From contig NZ_AP024652.1 of assembly GCF_019977315.1 (NCBI RefSeq), positions 496,001 through 560,000 on the forward strand: DNA of 64,000 bases, written 5' to 3'. A model generated the notes under the pieces. The model was not told the origin of the DNA and made no database searches. It saw only the letters and a program-made list of their open reading frames with translations. Made by a program: the position numbers and the translations under genes. This stretch comes from Arthrobacter sp. StoSoilB22. Lineage in GTDB: Bacteria; Actinomycetota; Actinomycetes; Actinomycetales; Micrococcaceae. Position 1 is the first letter of the stretch, and every line of letters starts with the position of its first letter. Positions 8,094 through 16,985 of the stretch are shown piece after piece.

Positions 8094-8969
8094 ATGACGA
8101 ACGAGCACGCTTCGAAGACGATCGTGGTTGGCTATGACGGATCCGAAGAATCACACCGGGCCGTCCAATGGGCCGCACATCACGCCATCCTGCGGAACTG
8201 CTCACTGCACGTTGTGCACTGTTCCCTGTGGGTCTTGCTATCCCAAAACAGGGGCCCCGTTCCTGGCATCGCCGATAGTGGTTTGGAGCGGGCCGCCCAG
8301 AAAGTCCTTGAAGAAGGGACGGCGCTCGCAAAGGAGGCCGTGCCCGATCTGGAGGTCCACGCCACTTTGCTTCACGGAATGCCGCGCGATCATCTTGCGC
8401 ACGTTTCGGCCGGCGCGGAGATGTTGGTCCTTGGAAGCCGCGGCCTTGGTGGGTTCATGGGCTTGCTGGTGGGGTCCGTGAGTTTGGAGATGGCGGCAAC
8501 CGCAGAGTGCCCCGTCGCAGTGATTCGTGCCGATGACCACCCTGAGGGTCCAGTGCTGCTGGCTGTTGATGACTCTGGATCACCGGCAGCCCTGGACGAC
8601 GCCTGCCTTTTCGCGGCCGCAACGGGTGCCGAGCTCAGGATCATTCACGTCCTGCACGAACCCGAAGGATACCGGCGGTTGCGAGAGCCGGTGGAAGCCT
8701 ATCCCGAGGCAGAAGCGATGCTCGATGCCGTGCTGAGCCGGGCCCGCCACAAAGCTCCCGGGAGCGCGGTGAGCGGAGAGCTGCTGGTGGATGCTTCATT
8801 CTCCCGTGCCGTGGTCAAGGCCTCACAAGCGGCACGCATCACAGTGGTGGGGACCAAAGGACATGGACTGATCAAGGGCACCATAGGTTCAACGGCACAC
8901 GCAGTACTCCACCACGCCCATAGTCCCGTGTTGGTCTCCCGTCGCAAGGCAGGCTCCGAAGCTTCTTAG
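8094..8969 (+). CDS. Tandem universal stress protein (UspA family)
   Basis: This is a 291-residue cytoplasmic protein made of two UspA domains, at about 9-145 and 150-288. Each carries the ATP-binding glycine-rich motif: VLGSRGLGGFMGLLVGSVS in the first and VVGTKGHGLIKGTIGSTA in the second. Each domain opens with a beta-strand and acidic loop (IVVGYDGSEES; VLLAVDDSGSP). Such tandem proteins bind ATP and act in stress survival. It is monocistronic by spacing, with tenA divergent and the XRE regulator 83 bp downstream. Confidence 0.9.
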   Translation: MTNEHASKTIVVGYDGSEESHRAVQWAAHHAILRNCSLHVVHCSLWVLLSQNRGPVPGIADSGLERAAQKVLEEGTALAKEAVPDLEVHATLLHGMPRDHLAHVSAGAEMLVLGSRGLGGFMGLLVGSVSLEMAATAECPVAVIRADDHPEGPVLLAVDDSGSPAALDDACLFAAATGAELRIIHVLHEPEGYRRLREPVEAYPEAEAMLDAVLSRARHKAPGSAVSGELLVDASFSRAVVKASQAARITVVGTKGHGLIKGTIGSTAHAVLHHAHSPVLVSRRKAGSEAS

Positions 8970-9022
8970 GGCTCAGTCTTCCCTGGAGACCGCAGAGCTG
9001 GTTGGTCGTCGGAGGCCCTCAC

Positions 9023-9033
9023 AGGGACTCCCT
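9023..9033. promoter_or_regulatory. Candidate operator of the XRE/MmyB regulator
   Basis: AGGGACTCCCT (perfect 5-bp arms round a central C) lies 20 bp upstream of the XRE gene. The same element occurs at 11766-11776, and a variant at 11737-11746, in front of the MFS gene. Confidence 0.6.
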
Positions 9034-9052
9034 CCGGCGATGAACCGGACTT

Positions 9053-9961
9053 ATGGTGGAGGGCATGGATAATCGGGCGGAAGTTCGCGAATTTTTGATC
9101 TCCCGGCGTGCCCACGTGGCCCCGGAGCAGGTGGGGCTGCCCGCGGGATCCAACCGGCGGGTTAAGGGTCTGCGCCGTAGCGAAGTGGCCACCCTTGCCG
9201 GCTTAAGCGTTGAGTACTACACCCGCTTGGAACGCGGCGCCATTAGCGGCGCCTCCCCGCAGGTTCTTGAGAGCATCGCCCGCGCGCTGAACTTGGACGA
9301 CGCTGAACGCGCACACCTGTTCGACCTTGCGCATGCCGCCAGTCCAGTTGCCCGGCCGCCACGGCGCCGGAACTCGAAATCCTATGTGCCCCACCAGAGC
9401 CTGCAGTGGGCGTTGGATGCTGTCACGGCCGGACCCGCGTTTGTCCGGAACGGCCGGATGGACCTCTTGGCCGTGAACCCCTTGGCCCGGGCGTTTTACA
9501 AGGACTGTTACGACATGCCGGGCCAGACGCCCAACATCGCCAGGTTCACGTTCCTGGACCAGCGTGCCCACGAGTTCTACCCGGACTGGGACGCTTTTGC
9601 GGAAATAACGGTTTCCATTCTCCGCACGGAGGCCGGACGGGACCCGCACAACAAGGAATTGCACGATCTCATTGGTGAGCTCAGCACCCGCAGCGAGGAA
9701 TTCCGCACTCGCTGGGGCGCACATAACGTCCGGCACCACGGCACGGGTTTCAAGACGTTCAATCACCCGGTGGTGGGCGAAATGACGCTCGCCTTCGAGG
9801 GCTTGGAAATGGCCGCAGAACCAGGATTGACCCTGACCATTTACGCAGCTGAACCCGGGTCGCCGTCGGCCGAGCGCCTCCAACTGTTGGCCTCCTGGGC
9901 GGCGAGCGAATACGCCCAAGGCGTTCGCCCGGCGTCGGAGAAGACCCGAACGGACAGCTGA
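9053..9961 (+). CDS. XRE-family regulator with MmyB-like ligand-binding domain
   Basis: This is a 302-residue DNA-binding regulator. An XRE helix-turn-helix covers about residues 28-80 (RRSEVATLAGLSVEYYTRLERG), followed by the MmyB-type sensor domain (DLLAVNPLARAFYKD ... FLDQRAHEFYPDWD ... FNHPVVGEMTLAFE). Members bind small hydrophobic ligands and often control a neighbouring oxidoreductase or efflux gene. An ATG at 9065 is an alternative start; neither start has a well-spaced ribosome site. A shared palindrome ties it to the MFS-lipoprotein operon that converges on it from 11706. The ligand is unknown. Confidence 0.88.
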   Translation: MVEGMDNRAEVREFLISRRAHVAPEQVGLPAGSNRRVKGLRRSEVATLAGLSVEYYTRLERGAISGASPQVLESIARALNLDDAERAHLFDLAHAASPVARPPRRRNSKSYVPHQSLQWALDAVTAGPAFVRNGRMDLLAVNPLARAFYKDCYDMPGQTPNIARFTFLDQRAHEFYPDWDAFAEITVSILRTEAGRDPHNKELHDLIGELSTRSEEFRTRWGAHNVRHHGTGFKTFNHPVVGEMTLAFEGLEMAAEPGLTLTIYAAEPGSPSAERLQLLASWAASEYAQGVRPASEKTRTDS

Positions 9962-10003
9962 CCGCCGGCGGTGCTGCCGCGCGCTACCGCCGATGGCAGA
10001 CGG

Positions 10004-10513
10004 TCAGCAATTGACTTCTACGCGGACTTCCTGGCCTTCGAAGCGCGCAAGCTCTTCCCGGGTGGCTTTGGATCGTCCCAAATGAATGGTTTGGTCTGAG
10101 TATTCGATGCCTGACGCGTTGTAGTAAAAACCGAGGTTTCCCCAGGGGACGTAGTAGATCAGGTCACCGTCCTCGGGGTCGGACCCAGGTGACCCTTCAT
10201 AGTGGAGGGGCCTGGGCAGGTCCGCGATCTTCTCCCGGCCGGCGAACTCTTCCATGCTGAGGGTGAGCGGCAGCATGCTCAGGAAGTCCCGGGTGGCGGG
10301 ATTATCCTCCCCAATGGTGACGTCCAGTGACGCCGAACCGGCGCTGAAGTGCACCACGGTACCTACTACGTTGTGGGCGGCGGAGGTGGTTGCCTCACTG
10401 GGTTTTGAGGTCCCTCTGGCCGAACCCGGTGTCGTCTCCACGGCGGGGGATGGGCTGCAGCTGACTAGTGCCAACGCCACCAGCAGCAGTATTCCGGCGA
10501 TGGGGGGCTTCAT
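10004..10513 (-). CDS. Lipoprotein with cyclophilin-like fold
   Basis: This is a 169-residue predicted lipoprotein. Its signal sequence ends in LVSC, with the lipidated Cys at residue 19, then a Ser/Thr/Pro-rich linker of about 40 residues. The C-terminal domain matches the cyclophilin-like family seen in many small actinobacterial proteins (LTLSMEEFAGREKIADLP ... GDLIYYVPWGNLGFYYN). Members of this family are not proven peptidyl-prolyl isomerases, and no catalytic role can be stated. Its ATG overlaps the stop of the MFS gene as ATGA, so it is probably translated with it and may work at the outer face beside that exporter. Confidence 0.75.
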   Translation of the reverse strand: MKPPIAGILLLVALALVSCSPSPAVETTPGSARGTSKPSEATTSAAHNVVGTVVHFSAGSASLDVTIGEDNPATRDFLSMLPLTLSMEEFAGREKIADLPRPLHYEGSPGSDPEDGDLIYYVPWGNLGFYYNASGIEYSDQTIHLGRSKATREELARFEGQEVRVEVNC

Positions 10514-11706
10514 GACTGGGAACCTTCCTTCCGGTCCTTGAGCATCAATAGCGTAAGTGGGACGAAGTAGAGCGCGGCGATTCCTGTTCCCACCAGCACG
10601 GGGCCTGTGGCACCAAGTGCGGATTCCAAGGCGTAACCGGCCATCCACGATCCCACGGCTGTGCCGAGGTTGAACGCTGAGGTGCTGAGAGCTGAAGCCA
10701 GCGTGGGTGCGTGCCCCGCGTAACCTACGGCTTTGCCGATCAGAATCGGATTGGTGGCCATGCCGAAGAGCCCCAGCAGGAAGATCAGGACCACTGTCAC
10801 CACGGCGTTATGGGAGAGGAAGGAAAGGGCACCCAACACCAGGAAGGTCATACCTGCCGCGACGAACAGCGCCGGATAGGGGCGGTGAGAGCCGAAATGA
10901 CCTCCCAGATTGGAGCCAATGAAGGCTCCCACACCGTACGCCACCAGAACCAGCGGCACCACCGAGGCGGCCATTCCGGTGTTCTCAGTAAGCAGTGGCG
11001 AAATGAAGCTGTAGGCAGCCAGGGACGAGCCGCAAACGATCGCGCAGCCGGCCAGGACAAGCCAAACCCTCGTGTCGCGCATGCTGGCGAGCTCAGCGCG
11101 AACGGACGGTATGGGCCCGGATTCCGGCCCCACCGGGACTAGCCGGTACACCACAACAGCCCCCGCCAGCGCAAGAAGTGCCAGACCCCAGAAAGGGCCT
11201 CGCCAGCCAATCACCTGACCTGCGAAAGCACCCAGCGGTACGCCAACAACATTTGCCAGCATCCCACCGCCCAACACCACGCCCAACGCCCGAGAAGCTG
11301 ACGCCGCACCTGCGGCTTTAGCACCCACGACGGCGGCTACCGCCCAGAAAGCGCCCGTCGCCAAAGCCGTGAGGAAACGTGCGCCAAGAATGAGTGTGAA
11401 GTCAGACGTGAGCGCCACCACGACGTGGCCAGCCGCAAAGACCAGCAGTGCAAGGCTTAGCGTCAGGCGTCGTGGCAGCTTAAGCGTAAGGATTGACATG
11501 GTGGGCGTTCCAACGATCATGCCTACGGCGAAGACCGTGATCATGAGGCCGGCGTTGGCTACGGACACCCCAAGGTCGCCCGCAATCTCAGGCAGGATCC
11601 CCGCCACAATGAACTCGGTGGTTCCCATCAGGAACACACCCGCAGCCAGAACGTACGTCACCAGTGGCAGACGCCGGGTCTTGACGGTGGAAATGGTGGT
11701 GGTCAT
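10510..11706 (-). CDS. MFS transporter, DHA1-type drug efflux
   Basis: This is a 398-residue, 12-helix major facilitator of the DHA1 group (AraJ/chloramphenicol-efflux-like). The N-terminal segment FLMGTTEFIVAGILPEIAGDLGVS is the usual DHA1 opening, and motif-C-like glycine-rich helix 5 reads GVVLGGGMLANVVGVPLGAF. It probably exports a toxic compound, but the substrate is unknown. Two GGGASTCCC-type palindromes lie within 71 bp upstream, matching the one before the XRE/MmyB regulator, so that regulator is the likely controller. The lipoprotein gene follows with a 4-base overlap. Confidence 0.87.
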   Translation of the reverse strand: MTTTISTVKTRRLPLVTYVLAAGVFLMGTTEFIVAGILPEIAGDLGVSVANAGLMITVFAVGMIVGTPTMSILTLKLPRRLTLSLALLVFAAGHVVVALTSDFTLILGARFLTALATGAFWAVAAVVGAKAAGAASASRALGVVLGGGMLANVVGVPLGAFAGQVIGWRGPFWGLALLALAGAVVVYRLVPVGPESGPIPSVRAELASMRDTRVWLVLAGCAIVCGSSLAAYSFISPLLTENTGMAASVVPLVLVAYGVGAFIGSNLGGHFGSHRPYPALFVAAGMTFLVLGALSFLSHNAVVTVVLIFLLGLFGMATNPILIGKAVGYAGHAPTLASALSTSAFNLGTAVGSWMAGYALESALGATGPVLVGTGIAALYFVPLTLLMLKDRKEGSQS

Positions 11707-11736
11707 GACTTCAGAACATCAGGTCTACGGGGTTTT

Positions 11737-11777
11737 AGGGAGTCCCGCTTAAGGGAGGTCCTCTGAGGGACTCCCTC
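11737..11777. promoter_or_regulatory. Paired operator sites upstream of the MFS operon
   Basis: Two copies of the same motif occur here: AGGGAGTCCC at 11737-11746 and GAGGGACTCCCTC at 11765-11777, the latter with perfect 6-bp arms round a central C. The centres are 29-30 bp apart, close to three helical turns. A third copy lies before the XRE gene at 9023-9033. Confidence 0.6.
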
Positions 11778-11852
11778 GGTGAGCTGCCCCAACTAGGGCG
11801 CCCGGGCGATCAACGACGTTATATTGTCGGTGCCTCCTGACATGGTTGGTTC

Positions 11853-13277
11853 ATGGAACGGATTGGGGAAAGTCGAGTGGCGGCAGGGATGTCTCGTGCC
11901 CTTGTTCCTATCTCCCCTGCGAACGTTCAGCACGCGGCTCCGTCCAGCACCGTCAGTGGTGATTTGATCGAACAGTTGCGGGTGTTGGAGGAGATGAAGT
12001 CGGCGATCACCGCGTTGCAGGCGCGGGTTGCTGTGGCTTTTGATCTTGCCCAGCGCGCCGAGCAGGCCGAAGCTGGTGTTCCTGCGTCCGAGCGTGGTCA
12101 GGGGGTGGGTGCTCAGGTGGCGTTGGCGAGGCGGGAGTCCCCGAACCGCGGGTCCAGGTTGCTTGGCTTTGCAAAGGCGTTGGTGGTGGAGATGCCCCAC
12201 ACTTTGGCTGCGTTGCGGGCCGGGCTCTTGAATGAATGGCGGGCCACTCTCCTTGTGAAGGAAACTGCGTGTTTGTCTGTTGAGGACCGGACTGCGGTGG
12301 ACGAGGAGTTGGCTGCGGACACCGGAACCTTTGATGGCAAGGGCGACAGGGCCATTGTTGCGGCGGTGAAGGCTGCTGCGTATCGGCGTGATCCGCGCTC
12401 GGTGGCGGGTCGTGCCAGTCGCGCCGCTGCTGAGCGGACGGTGAGTCTGCGTCCGGCGCCGGATACCATGACGTATTTGACGGCGCTGTTGCCGGTGGCT
12501 CAGGGGGTGGCGGTTTATGCTGCGTTGTCCCGGGCTGCTGATACTGCCCGTTCCACAGGTGGTGCTGGTACTGGTGGGGGTGTCGGGTCTGGTGGAGTAG
12601 CCCCGACCCGTGGCCAGGTCATGGCGGACACATTGGTTGAACGGGTTACCGGCACGCCGGGTGGGTTTTCTGGGATCAACCTGGATCTTGTCATGACCGA
12701 CCGGACGCTCTTTCAAGGGGACAGTGAACCGGCCCGGCTCAAGGGGTACGGAATCGTCCCGGCAGAGTGGGGGAGGGAACTGCTGGGGTTGGGACCGGCC
12801 GGAAGCCCAAGTCCGCGGCCCGGTTCCGGGCGGGCAGTGGACGAACCACAGGCACGGGCAGGACAGGCAGCACAGCCACCGCCGGACACAGAGTTCGCTG
12901 TGTGGCTTCGCCGGCTTTACACAGCACCGTCCACGGGAGAACTCCTTGCCACCGATTCCAAGGCCCGGCTCTTCACCGGCAGGTTACGGCGGTTCGTTGA
13001 GACTCGCGACGATACCTGCCGGACGCCCTACTGTGATGCGCCCATCCGGCATATCGACCATGTGGTTCCGTGGCGTTCAGGAGGGAAAACGAACCTTAGC
13101 AACGCCGCGGGGTTGTGCGAGGCGTGCAATCACACCAAGGAACACCCCGGTTGGAGCACTACATCCCTGCCCGGCGAAAACTACAGCGTGCACACCCTGG
13201 AAATCCGCACCCCCACCGGTCACACCTATCAATCCAAAGCCCCACCCCTTCCAGGGCATCAGCCCTCCAGGACGTAA
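11853..13277 (+). CDS. DUF222/HNH endonuclease domain protein (13E12-like)
   Basis: This is a 474-residue protein of the abundant actinobacterial DUF222-HNH family. The DUF222 region spans roughly 40-300, followed by a low-complexity Gly/Pro/Ala-rich stretch and a C-terminal HNH nuclease motif ([23 protein letters not shown] ... [18 protein letters not shown], split here) with metal-ligand Cys and His residues. Members occur in many copies per genome and their role (mobile element, repair or phage-related) is unsettled. No intron or mobile boundaries are visible here. The start is the first ATG of the frame; no strong ribosome site is seen. Confidence 0.85.
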   Translation: MERIGESRVAAGMSRALVPISPANVQHAAPSSTVSGDLIEQLRVLEEMKSAITALQARVAVAFDLAQRAEQAEAGVPASERGQGVGAQVALARRESPNRGSRLLGFAKALVVEMPHTLAALRAGLLNEWRATLLVKETACLSVEDRTAVDEELAADTGTFDGKGDRAIVAAVKAAAYRRDPRSVAGRASRAAAERTVSLRPAPDTMTYLTALLPVAQGVAVYAALSRAADTARSTGGAGTGGGVGSGGVAPTRGQVMADTLVERVTGTPGGFSGINLDLVMTDRTLFQGDSEPARLKGYGIVPAEWGRELLGLGPAGSPSPRPGSGRAVDEPQARAGQAAQPPPDTEFAVWLRRLYTAPSTGELLATDSKARLFTGRLRRFVETRDDTCRTPYCDAPIRHIDHVVPWRSGGKTNLSNAAGLCEACNHTKEHPGWSTTSLPGENYSVHTLEIRTPTGHTYQSKAPPLPGHQPSRT

Positions 13278-13300
13278 AACGCTTCGAGGGTGTGAACCCT

Positions 13301-13810
13301 CTATTCCTCCGTGAAATCCCCGGCATCCCTGCGGAAGGTGCCCAGGACGCGGATAAGGTGATCGACGTCGTCGGGCCCAAAGCCGGACTTGCCGAAAACC
13401 TCGGCGTTAAGCGCCGCCGTCGCTTTCTTCGCCAAGGTGCGGCCCTCTGCGGTGAGCTCGATCAGGGTGGTGCGGCCGTCTGTTGGGTGCGGGGAACGAG
13501 CCACCAAGGCGGCTTTTTCCAAGCGGTCCACGGCGTTGGTTACCGACGTGGGATGGACCTGCAGCAGCGCGCTGGCCTTGTTCATGGGAAGTGCGCCGCT
13601 GCGGGCGAAACTCAGCAGCGCCAGCAGTTCGTAGCGCGCGAACGTCAGCCCGAACGGTTTCAGAACTGTTTCGATGCGCGCGAGCAGAATCTGTTGCGTG
13701 CGCATGATCGCAGTGATGGCGGCCATGGGCGCGGCGACATCGCCCCAGCCATGCCGTTCCCAGTTGCGCTGGGCGTCGGCGATGGGGTCGCGGGGGAGAG
13801 GGGTGCCCAT
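13301..13810 (-). CDS. MarR-family transcriptional regulator
   Basis: This is a 169-residue winged-helix MarR protein. The DNA-recognition region PMNKASALLQVHPTSVTNAVDRLEKAALVARSPHPTDGRTTLIELTAEG is seen in two parts near residues 75-125, including the wing Asp-Gly-Arg. The ATG start has GGAGG directly upstream. It lies 42 bp downstream of the acyl-CoA synthetase gene on the same strand, and may sense an aromatic or acyl-CoA compound from that pathway. A binding site is not obvious. Confidence 0.88.
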   Translation of the reverse strand: MGTPLPRDPIADAQRNWERHGWGDVAAPMAAITAIMRTQQILLARIETVLKPFGLTFARYELLALLSFARSGALPMNKASALLQVHPTSVTNAVDRLEKAALVARSPHPTDGRTTLIELTAEGRTLAKKATAALNAEVFGKSGFGPDDVDHLIRVLGTFRRDAGDFTEE

Positions 13811-13852
13811 GGGCCTCCTTCGGTTACATGATCGGCCTAGTGTCCCGGGTGG

Positions 13853-15571
13853 CTAGTCTCTCAGGTTCGGAAACTCTTCCTCCGTGTATTCCACGCCCAA
13901 TCCGGAGGGCAGCGGGCCGTCGCCGTGCCGGGCGACCTCGGTTCCGCGCAGTTCCACGCGCCTGATTTTGCCGGAAATCGTCTTGGGAAGTTCGCCGAAT
14001 TCCAGCCGCCGGATCCGTTTGAACGGCGCGAGGTGCTCCCGGCAATAGCGAAGAATGTCCTCGGCCACCGCCGGTCCGGCTTCATAGCCCGCGGCCAACA
14101 CGACGAACGCCTTGGGCACAGACAGCTTCACGGCATCAGGCGAAGGAACGACGGCGGCTTCGGCCACTGCGGGGTGTTCGATCAGGACGCTTTCGAGTTC
14201 GAAGGGAGACAAACGGTAGTCGGAGGACTTGAAAACGTCGTCATCCCGCCCCACATAGGTGATGACGCCGTCGGCATCCAGGCTGGCCATATCGCCCGTG
14301 TGATAGTAACCATCCCGGAATGCTTCGGCCGTCTTGGCTTCGTCTCCGAAATAGCTCTTCATGAGCCCCACGGGCCGGGGGTCCAAGCGCAAGCAGAGTT
14401 CGCCGTCGTCGGCTTCCTCCCCGGTGACCGGGTCCACCAGGACGACGTCGTATCCGGGGAGCGGCCGTCCCATGGAACCGATTTTGACCGGCTGCGTAGG
14501 CGTGTTGGCGATCTGGACCGTTGACTCGGTCTGACCGAATCCGTCGCGGATGGTGACGCCCCAGGCCTTTTCCACCTGGCCGATCACTTCCGCGTTGAGT
14601 GGCTCACCGGCAGAGACCACCTTAAGCGGAGGGTGAGTGAGCTGGGTGAGGTCGGCTTGGATGAGCATGCGCCAGACGGTGGGCGGGGCACAGAAACTTG
14701 AGACGCCTTCTTTGCCCATCTGGTTCATGAGGGCGGCGGCGTCGAAGCGCTGGTAGTTGTAGATGAAGACGGTGGCCTCGGCGATCCACGGTGTGAAGAC
14801 GTTGGACCAAGCGTGCTTCGCCCAGCCGGGAGAGGCGACGTTCAGGTGGACGTCGCCAGGCTCCAGCCCAATCCAGTACATGGTGGACAGGTGACCCACC
14901 GGATAGGACGTGTGCGTGTGTTCCACCAGCTTGGCGCGCGAGGTGGTTCCGGAGGTGAAGTAGAGGAGTAATGTGTCATCAGCGAGGGTGGGGGCGTCGG
15001 GCGTAAATTCCGTGCCGGCGTCGTATGAGTCTGCGTACTGTCTTGCCTCGGCGGTGGTTCTCTCGGATCCGACCTCGATCAGCGTGTAGCCGCCCTCGAC
15101 GTCGGCGAACTTGCCGATGTTTGCGCTCCCGACCGCCACCCAGGTGGCACCGCCGCGCTCCACCCGGTCCTGAAGATCGCGGGCGCCCATGAGGGTGGTG
15201 GTGGGGATCATGACAATGCCCAGCTTGATGCCTGCCAGCATGAGTTCCCACAGCTCAACCTGGTTGCCGAGCATGATGATCATGTGGTCGCCGCGTTTGA
15301 CGCCTTGGTCGCGCAGCCAGCTGGCGAGTTGGGAGGAGCGCTGCGAGAGGTCCTTGAACGTGCGGCGCGTGGAGCTGCCGTCCTGTTCCACGATCACCAG
15401 CGCGGGCTTGTTGCCTCTGGTCTCGTCTGCCGCGATCTGGTCGAACCAGTCGAGGGCGAAGTTAAATTCCTCAAAGCGTGGCCACTGGAACTCGGCGTGA
15501 GCCAGTTTGTAGTCTTCGCGCAGTTCCAGCAGCCTGTCCCGGGCCGCACGGAAGTCGTCTGTGACTGTCAT
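13853..15571 (-). CDS. AMP-forming acyl-CoA synthetase (medium-chain/acetyl-CoA synthetase-like)
   Basis: This is a 572-residue ANL-superfamily ligase that activates a carboxylic acid to its acyl-CoA with ATP. Motifs appear in the usual order: the P-loop-like YFTSGTTSRAK near residue 208 (canonical TSGTTGxPK with the Gly replaced by Ser), DGFGQTES near 345, the YHTGDMASLD hinge near 420, and the C-terminal PKTISGKIRR with the catalytic Lys. The length and the phrase 'SPGWAKHAWSNVFTPW' fit the medium-chain acyl-CoA synthetase group. It diverges from an acyl-CoA dehydrogenase, suggesting one acid-degradation unit; the acid is unknown. Confidence 0.88.
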   Translation of the reverse strand: MTVTDDFRAARDRLLELREDYKLAHAEFQWPRFEEFNFALDWFDQIAADETRGNKPALVIVEQDGSSTRRTFKDLSQRSSQLASWLRDQGVKRGDHMIIMLGNQVELWELMLAGIKLGIVMIPTTTLMGARDLQDRVERGGATWVAVGSANIGKFADVEGGYTLIEVGSERTTAEARQYADSYDAGTEFTPDAPTLADDTLLLYFTSGTTSRAKLVEHTHTSYPVGHLSTMYWIGLEPGDVHLNVASPGWAKHAWSNVFTPWIAEATVFIYNYQRFDAAALMNQMGKEGVSSFCAPPTVWRMLIQADLTQLTHPPLKVVSAGEPLNAEVIGQVEKAWGVTIRDGFGQTESTVQIANTPTQPVKIGSMGRPLPGYDVVLVDPVTGEEADDGELCLRLDPRPVGLMKSYFGDEAKTAEAFRDGYYHTGDMASLDADGVITYVGRDDDVFKSSDYRLSPFELESVLIEHPAVAEAAVVPSPDAVKLSVPKAFVVLAAGYEAGPAVAEDILRYCREHLAPFKRIRRLEFGELPKTISGKIRRVELRGTEVARHGDGPLPSGLGVEYTEEEFPNLRD

Positions 15572-15621
15572 AGTCCACCTTTCGCTTTCGGGTTCCCTGG
15601 CACCTTCGCCGAAGCATCCCG

Positions 15622-15655
15622 CCTAGTGATCCACATCACCTTGCAATATACTAGG
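15622..15655. promoter_or_regulatory. Divergent promoter region with inverted repeats
   Basis: CCTAGT (15622-15627) is mirrored by ACTAGG (15650-15655), and GTGAT-CCAC-ATCAC lies inside. TATACT at 15647-15652 could be the -10 of the acyl-CoA dehydrogenase promoter. The arrangement suggests control of both divergent genes from one site, possibly by the nearby MarR or TetR protein. Confidence 0.4.
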
Positions 15656-15704
15656 ACATCCAAGGGTTTGGAAGAGCCTATGCGGGACATGACGAAGGGG
15701 TCTA

Positions 15705-16922
15705 ATGCTCGACGAAAAAGCTGCCGGCACCGTTACCAACGGTGCGGCATCAGAACGCATCCTGCCTCCTTACCCGGAGGCGGACTTGATGCATGTTATT
15801 GACCTGCTCCCCCCGGAGGAGCGTGCCCGGTACTTGGAGATCAGGGAGTTCCTGCAGGCGCGGATCCGGGCTGCGAGCATCGACTACTGGAACCGGGAGG
15901 AATTCCCGTTCGGGCTGCTGGCGGACATGGCTAAGTTCGGGCTGGGCGGGCTTCAAACCGACGGTTCCTCAAAGCTGTTCAAGGGCCTCATGTACACCGA
16001 GGTGGCCCGCGCGGACGTGTCTCTTTCAGCGCTGGTGGGGATCCACAACGAGCTCATTGTCGGCATGATTGATGAGCTAGGTTCCCCCGAGCAGAAGCGC
16101 AAGTGGTTGCCCGGGCTTGAGGCTTTCACCCAGCTGGGCGCTTTCGCGCTCACCGAACCGGACCACGGCTCGGACATCGCCGGAGGGCTCTCGACGACGG
16201 CGCGGCGCGACGGCGGCGAATGGGTCATCAGCGGTGCCAAGCGCTGGATAGGGGCAGGGACGATTGCCGACTTCGCCTTGGTTTGGGCTCGTGATGAATC
16301 CGACGGGCACATCAAGGGTTTCATCGTGGAGACCGACCGCCCCGGGTATGCGGCCACCAAGATTTCGAACAAGATCGGCCTGCGCATCATGCAGAATGCG
16401 GACATCGTGTTGGACGAGGTCCGCATTCCTTCGGAGAACCTCCTGCCCGGCGCCACTGAGTTCTCCCGCGCCAATGATCTCTTGCGCGATTCCCGTGCCT
16501 GGGTGGGATGGCAGGCCGCGGGGATCCAATTGGCAGCCTTTGACATAGCCCGTTCCTACGCGTTGCAGCGCAAACAATTCGGCAAGGAACTGGCACGCTT
16601 CCAGCTTGTCCAGCAGCAGCTTGCCGACATTCTGGGCAATGCCAACGCTTCGCTGTCCATGATGGTGGAGCTAGCCCGGATCCAGCAGGCCGGGAAACTC
16701 GAAATGGTGCAGGCCGCCATGTGCAAGGCCACCACTACCCGGCTGGCTCGCTCGTCCGTGGCGATGGGCCGTTCCTTGCTGGGCGGGAACGGAATCACCA
16801 CGGACTACGAGATGGGCAAGCTCTTTGGCGACGCCGAAATCCTCTACACCTACGAGGGCAGCTACGAGATCAACTCCATGATCGTGGCCCGCGCGGTGAC
16901 GGGGAAGTCGGCGTTCGTTTAG
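15705..16922 (+). CDS. Acyl-CoA dehydrogenase (glutaryl-CoA dehydrogenase-like)
   Basis: This is a 405-residue FAD-dependent acyl-CoA dehydrogenase. The flavin-binding signature ALTEPDHGSDIAGG is near residue 147, the middle beta-domain reads WVISGAKRWIGAG, and the C-terminal helical domain ends with the FGDAEILYTYEGSYEIN segment. The position and sequence of that catalytic region (YEGSYEIN) match the glutaryl-CoA/crotonobetainyl branch, in which Glu is the base. It oxidises an acyl-CoA and passes electrons to ETF. It reads away from the acyl-CoA synthetase gene and probably acts after it. Confidence 0.88.
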   Translation: MLDEKAAGTVTNGAASERILPPYPEADLMHVIDLLPPEERARYLEIREFLQARIRAASIDYWNREEFPFGLLADMAKFGLGGLQTDGSSKLFKGLMYTEVARADVSLSALVGIHNELIVGMIDELGSPEQKRKWLPGLEAFTQLGAFALTEPDHGSDIAGGLSTTARRDGGEWVISGAKRWIGAGTIADFALVWARDESDGHIKGFIVETDRPGYAATKISNKIGLRIMQNADIVLDEVRIPSENLLPGATEFSRANDLLRDSRAWVGWQAAGIQLAAFDIARSYALQRKQFGKELARFQLVQQQLADILGNANASLSMMVELARIQQAGKLEMVQAAMCKATTTRLARSSVAMGRSLLGGNGITTDYEMGKLFGDAEILYTYEGSYEINSMIVARAVTGKSAFV

Positions 16923-16968
16923 GGATCCGCCGGCGGTGCTTTCTCACCCACTGGGCAGATCCTATTGG

Positions 16969-16985
16969 TGTTACAATATGTAACA
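16969..16985. promoter_or_regulatory. TetR autoregulatory operator
   Basis: TGTTACAATATGTAACA is a perfect inverted repeat (6-bp arms, 5-bp AT centre) whose last base is the A of the tetR start codon. The position suggests autorepression of the TetR-glycosyltransferase transcript. Confidence 0.75.
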
